DNA of 64,000 nucleotides, taken from contig NZ_JAIMID010000001.1 in the NCBI RefSeq assembly GCF_019966535.1, forward strand, positions 124,001 through 188,000. The letters run 5' to 3'. Below the pieces are notes generated by a model. That model had not been told where the DNA came from. It saw only the letters and a list, made by a program, of their open reading frames with translations, and did no database searches. The DNA comes from Mesobacterium pallidum (GTDB taxonomy: Bacteria > Pseudomonadota > Alphaproteobacteria > Rhodobacterales > Rhodobacteraceae). A program made the position numbers and the translations under genes. Positions within the stretch are counted from its first letter, which is position 1, and the number at the start of each line of letters is the position of its first letter. Of this stretch, positions 40,977 through 49,708 are shown piece by piece.

Positions 40977-42350
40977 TCAGTCCAACCGCCCCCACAGATC
41001 ATAATCCCCCGTCTCGTCCACCTCGACCGTGACGATATCACCGACCGACAGCCCATCCGTGCCTTCGTCGATGAACAGGTTCCCGTCGATCTCGGGCGCA
41101 TCGGCTTTCGTCCGACAGGTGGCGACACCGTCCGCGTCGATGTCGTCCACGATGACCTCCTGCCGGGTGCCGAGCTTGGCGGCGAGTTTCGCCTCGGAGA
41201 TGGCCTGCGCCTTCTTCATGAAACGCTCCCAGCGCTCCTGCTTCAGCACTTCGGGCACGTGGTCCGGCAGGGCGTTCGACCGGGCGCCGGCGACGTTCTC
41301 GTACTGGAAGCAGCCGACGCGGTCGAGCCGCGCCTCGTCCATCCAGTCCAGCAGGGTCTGGAACTCGGCCTCCGTCTCGCCCGGGTAACCGACGATGAAG
41401 GTCGAGCGGATCACGATCTCGGGGCAGATCGCGCGCCAGTCGGCGATCCGGTCCAGCGTGCGCTCGGCGGCCGCCGGACGGGCCATGCGGCGGAGCGTGT
41501 CGGGATGGGCGTGCTGGAAGGGCACATCGAGATAGGGCAGCACCAGGCCATCGGCCATCAGCGGGATCATCTCGGCCACGTGGGGGTAGGGGTAGACGTA
41601 GTGCATCCGGACCCAGGCGCCCAGGCTGCCAAGATCGCGCGCCAGCGTGGTGATCGGCTGCTCGGTGAGGCCCCGCCGGAGCTCGCGGTCCCAGTCGGTG
41701 CCATAGGCCGAGGTGTCCTGGGAGATCACCAGCAGCTCCTTCACCCCGGCCTCGACCAGCTTTTCCGCCTCGCGCATCACCGCCTTGTGCGGGCGCGAGG
41801 CCAGACGCCCGCGCATGTCGGGGATGATGCAGAACTTGCAGGCGTGATTGCAGCCCTCGGAGATCTTGAGATAGCTGTAATGGCGCGGGGTCAGCTTGAC
41901 GCCCGCCGCCGGCAGCAGGTCCACGAAGGGGTCGGGGCTGGGTGGCACCGCGCCGTGCACGGCATCCAGCACCTGTTCGTATTGATGCGGGCCGGTCACG
42001 GCCAGCACCTTGGGGTGCGCGCCGGTGATATACTCGGGCTCGGCGCCGAGGCAGCCGGTCACGATCACCTTGCCGTTCTCGGCCAGCGCCTCGCCGATCG
42101 CCTCGAGGCTCTCGGCCTTGGCGCTGTCGAGAAACCCGCAGGTGTTCACGATCACCGCGTCGGCGCCGGCATAATCGGCGCTGATCCCGTAGCCCTCGGC
42201 CCGGAGGCGCGTGAGGATGCGTTCGCTGTCGACCAGCGCCTTGGGGCAGCCAAGCGAGACCATGCCGATGGTCGGCTGGCCGTCGCGGCGGGTTTCCGAG
42301 ACGCGGGCGCGGGCAAGGTCGGGGCGAAGATCGGGCGGGTTCTGGCTCAT
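40977..42350 (-). CDS. rimO: Ribosomal protein S12 methylthiotransferase RimO
   Basis: A 457-residue radical-SAM enzyme that adds a methylthio group to Asp of ribosomal protein S12. The N-terminal cluster cysteines are C35, C71 and C100. The radical-SAM CxxxCxxC is C167-C171-C174. A TRAM-like end follows. Length is typical, with a short extra N-terminus. The second methylthiotransferase of the window, miaB, starts at 63778. Confidence 0.95.
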   Translation of the reverse strand: MSQNPPDLRPDLARARVSETRRDGQPTIGMVSLGCPKALVDSERILTRLRAEGYGISADYAGADAVIVNTCGFLDSAKAESLEAIGEALAENGKVIVTGCLGAEPEYITGAHPKVLAVTGPHQYEQVLDAVHGAVPPSPDPFVDLLPAAGVKLTPRHYSYLKISEGCNHACKFCIIPDMRGRLASRPHKAVMREAEKLVEAGVKELLVISQDTSAYGTDWDRELRRGLTEQPITTLARDLGSLGAWVRMHYVYPYPHVAEMIPLMADGLVLPYLDVPFQHAHPDTLRRMARPAAAERTLDRIADWRAICPEIVIRSTFIVGYPGETEAEFQTLLDWMDEARLDRVGCFQYENVAGARSNALPDHVPEVLKQERWERFMKKAQAISEAKLAAKLGTRQEVIVDDIDADGVATCRTKADAPEIDGNLFIDEGTDGLSVGDIVTVEVDETGDYDLWGRLD

Positions 42351-42398
42351 GGGCGGCGTATACTCCTGCGTCGGGGCCTCGGGAAGCCCCCGCGCGGG

Positions 42399-44018
42399 TC
42401 AACTTTCGGGCAGGCCCATCGACAGCAGCGCCGCGTAGTGCCGGCGGTTCTGTTCGACCAGCGTGGGCGGCACGCTGGCGATCAGGAAATCCAGCGTCAG
42501 CCCGGGATAGGCGGTCATCAGCTCCTGCATGGCGGCGCGGGCTTCGGTCTCGCGCCCGACCTGGATCAGCCAAGACGCCAGCAGTCGGTTGGCCCACTTG
42601 ATCCCCGGCGCCTGCAGGATGCCCTTGCGGATCAGGTCGATGGCATCCGTCAGGTCCGAGGTCTGCGCCAGGGCCACGGCCCGGCCGATGGTCATGTTGA
42701 AGCGGAACGGGTCCAGCGGGCTCAACTCCCCGGCGCGGGCCAGGTGGTCGAGCGCTTCTTCCGGCTGGCGCTGGTAGATGCTGACCCAGCCCAGCCGCAT
42801 CCAGCCCCAGGCGTTGTTCGGGTCCAGCGCCAGCGCGCGGTCGACGGCGTTGCGCGCCCGGTCGGTCTGGTCGCTGACAAGCGACACCGCCGCGCTGATC
42901 GCCACCAGCGACGGGGCGTGATCGGTCGTGCGGCGCTCGGCCATGTCGGCCAGGTCCAGCGCCTGCGCCCGGTCAGCGGCGGGGTCGGTCGACCAGATGT
43001 AGCTGGGCTGCTGCGCCAGCGCCCAGGCCTTGTAGGCCAGCGCCGGGCCGTAGTCGGGGTCGCGCGCGAGGGCGGCATCCAGAAGCTCGATCGCGCGGGC
43101 GTTCTCTTTCTTCCGGTGGGCCCAGAAATGCGGCAGGGCGGTCAGCACGAGGTCATAGGCCGACCGGTCGGCGGGCGGCGCGGTGCGGGCGCGCAGGATC
43201 TCGACCTGGCGCAGGCCGGGCGACATCTGGCCGGCGACCCGCGCGGCGATCCGGTCCTGCAGGTCGAACAGGTCATCAAGCCGGTCGTCGAACCGTTCGC
43301 TCCAGACCGCGTGGCCGTCTTTGCCGCGGACCAGCTGCACCGTGATCCGAACGCGGTCGCCGGCGCGCCGGACCGTGCCCTCGACCACGTAATCTGCGCC
43401 CAGGCGCTTGGCCACGGAGGGCACGTCCAGCGCCTGGCCCCGCAGCGCAAAGGCCGATTGCCGGGCGATCACGTCGAAGTCCTGCACGTGCGACAGGGCG
43501 CTGGTGATCTCCTCGACCACACCATCGGCGAACATGTCATCAGGCTCGGCGTTGAGGTTGTCGAAGGGCATGACGGCAAGCGCGGGCCGGCCCGTGCGGG
43601 GGCCGGTCGCGGCCGGCGCGAGGGCGACAGCCGCGACCACGTCGCTGGCGGCGCTGCGCAGGTCGCGCAGCCAGTCCTCGAACCCTTCGGAGGCCAGGTC
43701 GAACCCGTCCAGGGGAACCCCGGCGCCGCGCGTTACCTCGACCTGGGCGCCGTCGAGCCAGACCCATTGCCGGTCCGCCTCCAGCGTGCCCTCGGGCAGG
43801 CACTTGCGCATCACCGACAATTCCTGCCGCAACGAGGCGCGGGCCTGTTCGGGGCCCCGGTCCGACCACAGCAGGTCGGCCAGCCGCGCGCGATCGGCCC
43901 GCATCGCCGGCTGCGCGGCGAGAAAGGCCAGCATCGCCTGCGCGCGGCGCGACACCCCCGACAGGTGCGCACCGTCGCAGGCAATCAACAGGGGGCCGGA
44001 CAGCGGAATGGTCAGCAA
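42399..44018 (-). CDS. SARP-type regulator with TolB-like and TPR domains
   Basis: A 539-residue protein. The N-terminus (about 1-95) matches a SARP/OmpR-type winged helix (RAQAMLAFLAAQPA..LADLLWSDRGPEQARASLRQELS). A TolB-like domain (about 145-250: AVMPFDNLNAEPDDMFADGVVEEI) follows, then tetratricopeptide-like helices to the end. It is divergent from the DUF1127 gene across 209 bp, where TTGCGGAG repeats 11 bp apart occur. Proteins of this design act as DNA-binding regulators or with adenylate-cyclase domains, but no cyclase domain is present here. Target genes are inferred, not known. Confidence 0.78.
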   Translation of the reverse strand: MLTIPLSGPLLIACDGAHLSGVSRRAQAMLAFLAAQPAMRADRARLADLLWSDRGPEQARASLRQELSVMRKCLPEGTLEADRQWVWLDGAQVEVTRGAGVPLDGFDLASEGFEDWLRDLRSAASDVVAAVALAPAATGPRTGRPALAVMPFDNLNAEPDDMFADGVVEEITSALSHVQDFDVIARQSAFALRGQALDVPSVAKRLGADYVVEGTVRRAGDRVRITVQLVRGKDGHAVWSERFDDRLDDLFDLQDRIAARVAGQMSPGLRQVEILRARTAPPADRSAYDLVLTALPHFWAHRKKENARAIELLDAALARDPDYGPALAYKAWALAQQPSYIWSTDPAADRAQALDLADMAERRTTDHAPSLVAISAAVSLVSDQTDRARNAVDRALALDPNNAWGWMRLGWVSIYQRQPEEALDHLARAGELSPLDPFRFNMTIGRAVALAQTSDLTDAIDLIRKGILQAPGIKWANRLLASWLIQVGRETEARAAMQELMTAYPGLTLDFLIASVPPTLVEQNRRHYAALLSMGLPES

Positions 44019-44116
44019 GGCGGGGATCCGTAGCGCATCTCGACGACCAGCCTAGGTAATCCCGCCGGTGTTTTGAAGCACAACCGTCAGGCCCATGTCC
44101 CGCCCTGACGCTTTTC

Positions 44117-44135
44117 TTGCGGAGTTTTTGCGGAG
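44117..44135. promoter_or_regulatory. Direct repeats with 11-bp spacing beside the SARP-like gene
   Basis: TTGCGGAG occurs at 44117-44124 and 44128-44135, an 11-bp period, with a related TTGCGCCG at 44172-44179, four periods further. SARP regulators are known to bind direct repeats at this period. Whether the partner protein binds here is inference. Confidence 0.4.
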
Positions 44136-44227
44136 GCCCGCCGCGGTTTGACGCCTGATATCACGAGGCTTTTGCGCCGGGGTGTCATGGTGAGGTCATC
44201 GAAACCCGCACACCAAGGAGACATCCC

Positions 44228-44461
44228 ATGTCCAGCAAAACCCAGACCGCCTTCGCCCCGTCGCTGTCCCGCCCGGCCCCGCGCCGGCTGCTTGGCCGCC
44301 TGCTGGGCTGGATCGTGTCGCGCGACGCCGCTTACCGCGAGGCGCGCAAGCTTGAGCGGATGCCGAAAGAGCGGCTGCGCGACATGGGGCTCGATGCGCT
44401 CGACCGCACGGGCAATCGCCCGGCCGACAACCTGCCGATCATCATCACCGGCGGGTGGTAA
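44228..44461 (+). CDS. DUF1127 domain protein
   Basis: A 77-residue small basic protein. The C-terminal half carries the family's short Arg-rich helix pattern (AYREARKLERMPKERLRDMGL) seen in DUF1127 proteins, which in related bacteria bind RNA and act in stress responses. AAGGAG lies upstream of the ATG. It is convergent with the sulfotransferase gene, 3 bp apart, and divergent from the SARP-like regulator. Confidence 0.8.
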   Translation: MSSKTQTAFAPSLSRPAPRRLLGRLLGWIVSRDAAYREARKLERMPKERLRDMGLDALDRTGNRPADNLPIIITGGW

Positions 44462-44464
44462 GGC

Positions 44465-45196
44465 TCAGCCCGTCTCGCTCTCCAGCCAGGCCGCCCGATT
44501 CGTGGCGGTGAAATGGGCGGCGATCTCTTCGGCATTCTCGAACCGGTCGATCACGCGCGGCTGGCCCTGCCGGTGCAGCGGGGTCGTGAGCGGCGCGGCC
44601 GGGTCGAGGCCGAGGAAGGACAGCACCTGGCCCGCCGCCTCGCCGCGCGCGAGCATGGGGTAGGTCACCACCAGCCGCGGATTCGGCAGGGCGTCGGACC
44701 AGGTCCGCAGGAAGTAATCCTCGTTCTCGAGCCGGTTGCATTCGCCCGAGGCATGGCGCGGGTCGGGCTTGATCCGGGGCGGCCGGGCCGTGCCGTCGAG
44801 ATCGACCCAGCGGTTGGTCCGCGCCACCTGCACACCCGATGAGAACTGCGCCAGCTTGTTCGGCCGCGTCACCAGGATCAGCCGCCAGCGCGGCTGCGCC
44901 GGGATGATGCGGGAAAAAAGCCTCGGGTTGTGCTGGAACAGCAGCTTGGCGCCGATCCAGTCCACGCCGCGTGCGGCGGCCGCCTCGTCCGACAGCATGT
45001 CCTCTAGGAACACCCGGGGCCGCGCGTCGCGGTCGCGGATCGCCTCGATCGCCGTGGTTTTCTGACCGTCGTCGTCGATCTGCCAGGGATCGAACAGCTC
45101 GCCCCGGCAATGGATCGCCGGGTGCGAGTTCATCAGCGTCTGCAGAAGCGTCGTGCCGCTGCGCGGTTGCCCGATGATCAGGAACCTCTCGGCCAC
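44465..45196 (-). CDS. Sulfotransferase family protein
   Basis: A 243-residue Sulfotransfer_1/3-like enzyme. The PAPS 5'-phosphosulfate loop QPRSGTTLLQTL is at residues 9-20, and HPAIHCRGELFD follows. No secretion signal. Acceptor unknown; it could modify a lipid, polysaccharide or small molecule. It lies 13 bp after gcrA on the same strand. Low hydrophobicity suggests a cytosolic enzyme. Confidence 0.82.
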   Translation of the reverse strand: MAERFLIIGQPRSGTTLLQTLMNSHPAIHCRGELFDPWQIDDDGQKTTAIEAIRDRDARPRVFLEDMLSDEAAAARGVDWIGAKLLFQHNPRLFSRIIPAQPRWRLILVTRPNKLAQFSSGVQVARTNRWVDLDGTARPPRIKPDPRHASGECNRLENEDYFLRTWSDALPNPRLVVTYPMLARGEAAGQVLSFLGLDPAAPLTTPLHRQGQPRVIDRFENAEEIAAHFTATNRAAWLESETG

Positions 45197-45209
45197 GGCG
45201 GCGCGCCCC

Positions 45210-45833
45210 TCAGCGGCGGCGGTCGCGGCGGGCGCTCATCGGCTGGAAGGCCACGCCGACATGGGCCTCGCAATAGGGTTTGCCCTGCTGCACGGGCAGG
45301 CCGCAGAACCAGAAATGTTCGGTCGCGGGGTCGCCCACGGGCCATTTGCAGGTCCGCTCGGTCAGCTCCATCAGGGTGAGCTTCTTGGCCTTCTTCTCGA
45401 CCGCGTTGACCTTGGCCAGCGCCTCGGCGCTGATCTCGTTGGCCGAGGGCTGCGGCGGCAACGGCTGGCCGGCGGGCACGATCTTGTTGCGCAAGGTCGG
45501 CGCGCTGGGTGCGGCCGACATGGTGCGCGGCTCGTTGTCGTCCTCTTCGATCTCGGCGGCGGGGGCCGGGTCGACCTTGGGCGCGGCGGCGGGCTTGGGC
45601 TTGGCCTCGGCCTTCACGGGCGCGGGCTTGGCCTTGGCCTCGGGCTTGGCGGCAGCGGCGGGCTGCGCGGCGGGCGCGGCGCCACCGGCGCGATTCGACA
45701 GGCCCAGCCGGTGCACCTTGCCGATCACGGCATTGCGGGTCACGCCGCCCAGTTCCTTGGCGATCTGGCTCGCCGACTGGCCTTCGCTCCACATCTTCTT
45801 GAGAAGCTCGACGCGTTCATCGGTCCAGGACAT
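45210..45833 (-). CDS. gcrA: Cell-cycle regulator GcrA
   Basis: A 207-residue sigma-70-associated activator that in Caulobacter reads GANTC sites methylated by CcrM and drives cell-division genes. The N-terminal HTH (MSWTDERVELLKKMWSEGQSA...VTRNAVIGKVHRLGL) and the C-terminal WFCGLPVQQGKPYCEAH domain that touches sigma are intact. A long Ala/Pro/Lys-rich linker (about 55-110) lies between. A candidate promoter lies 70-100 bp upstream. No ccrM nearby. Confidence 0.94.
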   Translation of the reverse strand: MSWTDERVELLKKMWSEGQSASQIAKELGGVTRNAVIGKVHRLGLSNRAGGAAPAAQPAAAAKPEAKAKPAPVKAEAKPKPAAAPKVDPAPAAEIEEDDNEPRTMSAAPSAPTLRNKIVPAGQPLPPQPSANEISAEALAKVNAVEKKAKKLTLMELTERTCKWPVGDPATEHFWFCGLPVQQGKPYCEAHVGVAFQPMSARRDRRR

Positions 45834-45906
45834 GGGTGTTCCTTCATGCGAAAGAGCGGCCGCAATGGGTTGGGCCGCCCGTCATCATCTCTCTTGGTCG
45901 GATGCT

Positions 45907-45934
45907 ATACTAACCACCCGTGCGGCAGATACAA
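45907..45934 (-). promoter_or_regulatory. Candidate gcrA promoter
   Basis: Read on the minus strand, TTGTAT (45934-45929) and TAGTAT (45912-45907) are 16 bp apart, upstream of gcrA. No GANTC site is in the gap, so self-regulation through methylation is not visible. Confidence 0.45.
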
Positions 45935-45936
45935 GG

Positions 45937-46833
45937 TCAGGCAGTGCCGCGGGCCTCGCGGATGCGCCCTTCGCGCCACGCCAGCAGCCCCGCGCCACCC
46001 AGGATCAGCGCCATCCCGAGGGTCGAGACAAGGTCCGGCGCCACGCCGAAGATCGCGAAGTCGTAGAGCGTGGCGAAGACCAGCGTGGCATAGAAGAAGG
46101 GCGACACGAAGCTGGCGTCGGCCCGCGCCATGGCATTGACGAAACAGACCTGCGCGCTGGCCATCAGCGCGCCGATCCCGGCCAGCGCGGCCCATTGCGC
46201 CATCGTGGGCGGTTGCCAGACGGCCAGCATGGCCAGCGTGGCGATGGTCAGGCCGATGCCGTTGTTGACCAGCAGGATCTGCACTGGCCCCTCGCGGCCC
46301 GACAGCCGCTTGATGAAGATCAGCTCGATCCCCAGCGACACGGCCGCGCCAAGCGCCAGCAGCGCGGCCGGCTGGAAACTGCCGGGGGCGGGGCGCAGCA
46401 GCACGGCGGCGCCGATCAGCGCCACGGCGGCGGCGGACCAGCGGACCGGCCCGACCTTTTCGCCCAGCAGCGGAATCGCCAGCATCATGCCGAAGACCGG
46501 GTTGAGGAAAGAGATCGCGGTCGCGTCCGACAGCGGAATCAGCGCGGCGGCGGCGAACATCAGCGTGACCCCGCCCCAGCCGAAGGAGGAGCGCAGCAGG
46601 TGCGTGCCCCAGGCCGGGCGCGAGATGCGCGTGCGGCTGGCCAGCGTGAAGCTGCCGATCAGCAGGAAGGCGAACAGAAACCGCCCCTGGCTGACCTGCA
46701 ACGGATGCAGCGCCGGCCCCAGCGCGCCCGAGCCGATGGCCTTGGCCAGCAGCGTCGTCCCGGCGGCAAAGGCCGAGGCGCAGAGGGTTAGCAGGGCCGC
46801 AAGGGCCGGGTTCTGGGCGCGGGGTGTGAACAT
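45937..46833 (-). CDS. EamA/DMT family transporter
   Basis: A 298-residue inner-membrane protein with ten hydrophobic helices in two EamA halves, the usual plan of drug/metabolite exporters. Conserved parts include PLSDATAISFLNPVFGMMLA, which closes the first half, and SFVSPFFYATLVFA in the second. Substrate unknown. It lies upstream of gcrA on the same strand, 103 bp away, and 43 bp downstream of the phosphatidylcholine synthase gene. Confidence 0.85.
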   Translation of the reverse strand: MFTPRAQNPALAALLTLCASAFAAGTTLLAKAIGSGALGPALHPLQVSQGRFLFAFLLIGSFTLASRTRISRPAWGTHLLRSSFGWGGVTLMFAAAALIPLSDATAISFLNPVFGMMLAIPLLGEKVGPVRWSAAAVALIGAAVLLRPAPGSFQPAALLALGAAVSLGIELIFIKRLSGREGPVQILLVNNGIGLTIATLAMLAVWQPPTMAQWAALAGIGALMASAQVCFVNAMARADASFVSPFFYATLVFATLYDFAIFGVAPDLVSTLGMALILGGAGLLAWREGRIREARGTA

Positions 46834-46876
46834 GCCCGCCCCATGCGCCGGGGCGGAGGGATTCGCAAGCGGGGTA

Positions 46877-47569
46877 TCAGCGCCGTTCGGGGATCAGCTG
46901 CTGCGCGATGCCGGCGCCGATCAGGTAGACCGAGGTCAGCACGAGGCCCCAGTGGGCCCAGCTTTCGGGGTGGAAATCGACCCAGGCGGCCCAGCCGGCA
47001 AAGAAGGTCCAGGCCAGCGCCACCGGCAGCGACACGCTGCGCCAGCGTTTCGTGCGCACCGGGTGGATGAACTTGAGCGGCAGGAACATCGCCACGGCCA
47101 GCAGGGCCACGATGGTGAGGGTGATCCAGAAATCCGGCCGGATGGCAAAGAGCACGATGATCAGCATGTTCCAGCAGCCGGGAAAGCCGTGGAACGAGTT
47201 GTCCGAGGTCTTCATCCGGCTGTCGGCGAAATACATGGCACTGGCAAAGGTGATGACGATGATCGCCATCCAGCCGGTCCAGCCCGGCAGCAGACCCGAC
47301 GAGAACAGCGCGAAGGCCGGGATGAACACGTAGGTCAGGTAGTCGATGATCAGGTCCAGCAGCACCCCGTCGAACCGGGGCGCGTTGGTCTTGACGTCGT
47401 ACTTGCGTGCCAGCGGCCCGTCGATCCCGTCGACCACGAAGGCGACGACCAGCCAGACGAACATCAGGCCCCACTTGGCCTCGGCCGCGGCCAGCATCGC
47501 CAGCATGGCAAAGACGGCCCCGGTGGCGGTGAAGAGGTGGACGAATAGCGCGCGTGTCTGAATGGCCAT
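46877..47569 (-). CDS. pcs: Phosphatidylcholine synthase
   Basis: A 230-residue CDP-alcohol phosphatidyltransferase that joins CDP-diacylglycerol and choline to make phosphatidylcholine at the inner membrane. The diagnostic DG(x)2AR(x)8G(x)3D(x)3D pattern reads DGPLARKYDV..FDGVLLDLIID. The other half is five to seven helices. Start ATG at 47569 (MAIQTRALFVHLFT). It shows the organism can use free choline for its membranes. Confidence 0.92.
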   Translation of the reverse strand: MAIQTRALFVHLFTATGAVFAMLAMLAAAEAKWGLMFVWLVVAFVVDGIDGPLARKYDVKTNAPRFDGVLLDLIIDYLTYVFIPAFALFSSGLLPGWTGWMAIIVITFASAMYFADSRMKTSDNSFHGFPGCWNMLIIVLFAIRPDFWITLTIVALLAVAMFLPLKFIHPVRTKRWRSVSLPVALAWTFFAGWAAWVDFHPESWAHWGLVLTSVYLIGAGIAQQLIPERR

Positions 47570-47645
47570 GGGGCGATTACATGGACCAAACGGGCCCGGC
47601 GCGCAATGCGCCAGACTCACGATCGCGGCGCAATGCGCCTGGTGC

Positions 47646-48845
47646 TCAAACCGAGGCGGCGATCACTTTCGTCGCCGCGCCCAGCGCGTCTTGCCCATGC
47701 GGGATGTCCAGCGCCTTGAGGCCCGCATCCACCGCGCCCAGCATCCCCAGCACCATGGTGGCGTCGATGTGCCCCATGTGGCCCATGCGGAAATAGCCGT
47801 GGTATTCGGGGCTGCCCGGCTCGGCCATCCCCAGCCCGATGCCGAGGGTCAGGCCCGCATGGGCCTCGACCCAGTCGCGCAGCCGCGTGCCCATCGGCGT
47901 CGGCAGGCCGGCGGCCGTGACCGCATGGCTGCGCGCCCCGGGGTCGTTGATGTTGAGCTTCAGCGCGCCCTCGCGGCCCCAGGCGTCGCAGGCCGCCCAG
48001 ATCGCCCGGGCCAGTCCGGCATGGCGGGCCCAGACGGCCTCCATCCCTTCGGCCATCAGCATGTCGAGCGCGGCGCGCAGGCCGAAAAGGTGATGCGTCG
48101 GGGCCGTGCCGCCGAAGTAGTTGTAGAAGAACTGCGGCTGCGAGCGCGGCACCCAGTCCCAGTAGCGCGACACCCGCTCCATCCCCGCGCGCTGCAGCGC
48201 CGCGCGGTCGTTGAAGAAGACAAAGCCCAGACCCGGCGGCACCATCAGCCCCTTCTGGCTGGCCCCGACCATGACATCGGCGCCCCAGTCGTCCATCTCG
48301 AACCGGTCGCAGGCCAGCGAGGCGATGCAATCGGCCATCACCAGCGCCGGGTGGCCCACCGCGTCGCGCAGCGCGCTGACCGCCGCCACGTCGTTCCGGC
48401 GCGAGGTGGCGGTGTCGACATGGGTCACGGTGATGGCGCGGATCTTGTGCGCGGTATCGGCGCGCAGCGTGGTCTCCAGCTGGTCGAGGTCGATCGGATC
48501 GCGCAGCCCGAAATCGAGCACCTGCAACTCGATCCCCAGCCCCCGCGCCATGTCGGCCCAGCCATGGCCAAAGCGGCCCGTGGCCAGCACCAGCATGGTC
48601 TCGCCGGGGGCGAGGACGTTCGAAAGGGCCGCCTCCCAGGCGCCATGGCCGTTGGAGATGTAGATCGCGACATGCCCCTCGGTCCGGGCGACGCGGCGCA
48701 GGTCGGGGATCATGCCCGCCACCATCTCCACCAGGTCGCCCTCGTAGATGTTCGGCGCGGTGCGGTGCATGGCGCGCAGCACCTCCTCGGGCATGACCGA
48801 GGGACCGGGGATGGCAAGGTAGCCGCGACCTTTGGCGAATGTCAT
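47646..48845 (-). CDS. Class V aminotransferase (serine/alanine-glyoxylate type)
   Basis: A 399-residue PLP enzyme. The Schiff-base Lys lies in GASQKGLMVPPGLGF. The opening IPGPSVMPEEVLRAM and the SNGHGAWEAAL phosphate loop fit serine-glyoxylate or alanine-glyoxylate aminotransferases, used in C1 and photorespiratory-like routes. Exact donor undetermined. The ATG at 48845 starts MTFAKGRGYLAIPGP; further in-frame codons upstream overlap the next gene's leader. Confidence 0.88.
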   Translation of the reverse strand: MTFAKGRGYLAIPGPSVMPEEVLRAMHRTAPNIYEGDLVEMVAGMIPDLRRVARTEGHVAIYISNGHGAWEAALSNVLAPGETMLVLATGRFGHGWADMARGLGIELQVLDFGLRDPIDLDQLETTLRADTAHKIRAITVTHVDTATSRRNDVAAVSALRDAVGHPALVMADCIASLACDRFEMDDWGADVMVGASQKGLMVPPGLGFVFFNDRAALQRAGMERVSRYWDWVPRSQPQFFYNYFGGTAPTHHLFGLRAALDMLMAEGMEAVWARHAGLARAIWAACDAWGREGALKLNINDPGARSHAVTAAGLPTPMGTRLRDWVEAHAGLTLGIGLGMAEPGSPEYHGYFRMGHMGHIDATMVLGMLGAVDAGLKALDIPHGQDALGAATKVIAASV

Positions 48846-49012
48846 GGGAGACTCCGGGAAATTTTTCGCGGCCACGTTTATCCGCAGGGGCGGCGGCGTC
48901 AATCGCCGGCGGGCGGCGACGCCACGCCACATCGGGGCGCATGGGGGCCGCCAGCCTTGCGCCGCGCGGGGCAATTGACTACATCGCGGCGGAACCGAAG
49001 GCAGGGCCCGAG

Positions 49013-49708
49013 ATGCTTGCGACACTGATGGATACGCTCGACCGGCTCGAGCGGCGCATTCGCAAGTCCTTTGGCCGGGACATGGAAACGCGCGCGGGTC
49101 GCGCCGTGGCCACGCTGCATTTCCACCTGATGGACCACCACATCCTGCGCGTGCCCTGGACCAACATGTTCCAGATCGCGCCGGGCGTCTGGCGGTCGAA
49201 CCAGCCCGGGCCGATGCGGATGAAACGCCTCAAGCGGATGGGGATCGCGACCATCGTCAACCTGCGCGGCGAAGAGGATTACCCCCATTTCTACTTCGAG
49301 CGTGAGAGCGCCGAGGCGCTGGGGATCACGCTGGTGAACCGCAAGCTGCGGGCGCGGACGCTGATGAAGGCCGAGAACTTCCTCGACGTGATCGACGCCC
49401 TGCGCACGGCCGACAAGCCGCTGCTGTTCCATTGCAAGTCCGGCGCCGACCGGGCCGGGATCGTCGCCGCCATCTACCTGCTGGTGTTCGAGAACGCGCC
49501 GGTCGAGGTCGCCAAGAAGCAGCTGGGCCTGCGATACATCCACCTCAAGTTCACCAAGACCGGGGTGCAGGATTACATGCTCGAGGTCTACGGCCACCGC
49601 ACCGCCCGCGATCCCATCGGGTTCGAGGACTGGCTGCGCACCGAATACGACCACAAGGCGCTGCAGGCGGCCTTTGACGCGCGGATCCCTGCAAGGGACA
49701 TGGCATGA
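49013..49708 (+). CDS. Dual-specificity-type protein phosphatase
   Basis: A 231-residue cysteine phosphatase. The P-loop HCKSGADRAG (HCx5R) is near residue 142, with an upstream NLRGEEDYPHFYF segment. The N-terminus has a helical stretch before the catalytic domain. It could dephosphorylate proteins or lipids or phosphoinositide-like heads. Its stop overlaps the exporter start as ATGA, so the two are co-translated. Confidence 0.82.
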   Translation: MLATLMDTLDRLERRIRKSFGRDMETRAGRAVATLHFHLMDHHILRVPWTNMFQIAPGVWRSNQPGPMRMKRLKRMGIATIVNLRGEEDYPHFYFERESAEALGITLVNRKLRARTLMKAENFLDVIDALRTADKPLLFHCKSGADRAGIVAAIYLLVFENAPVEVAKKQLGLRYIHLKFTKTGVQDYMLEVYGHRTARDPIGFEDWLRTEYDHKALQAAFDARIPARDMA

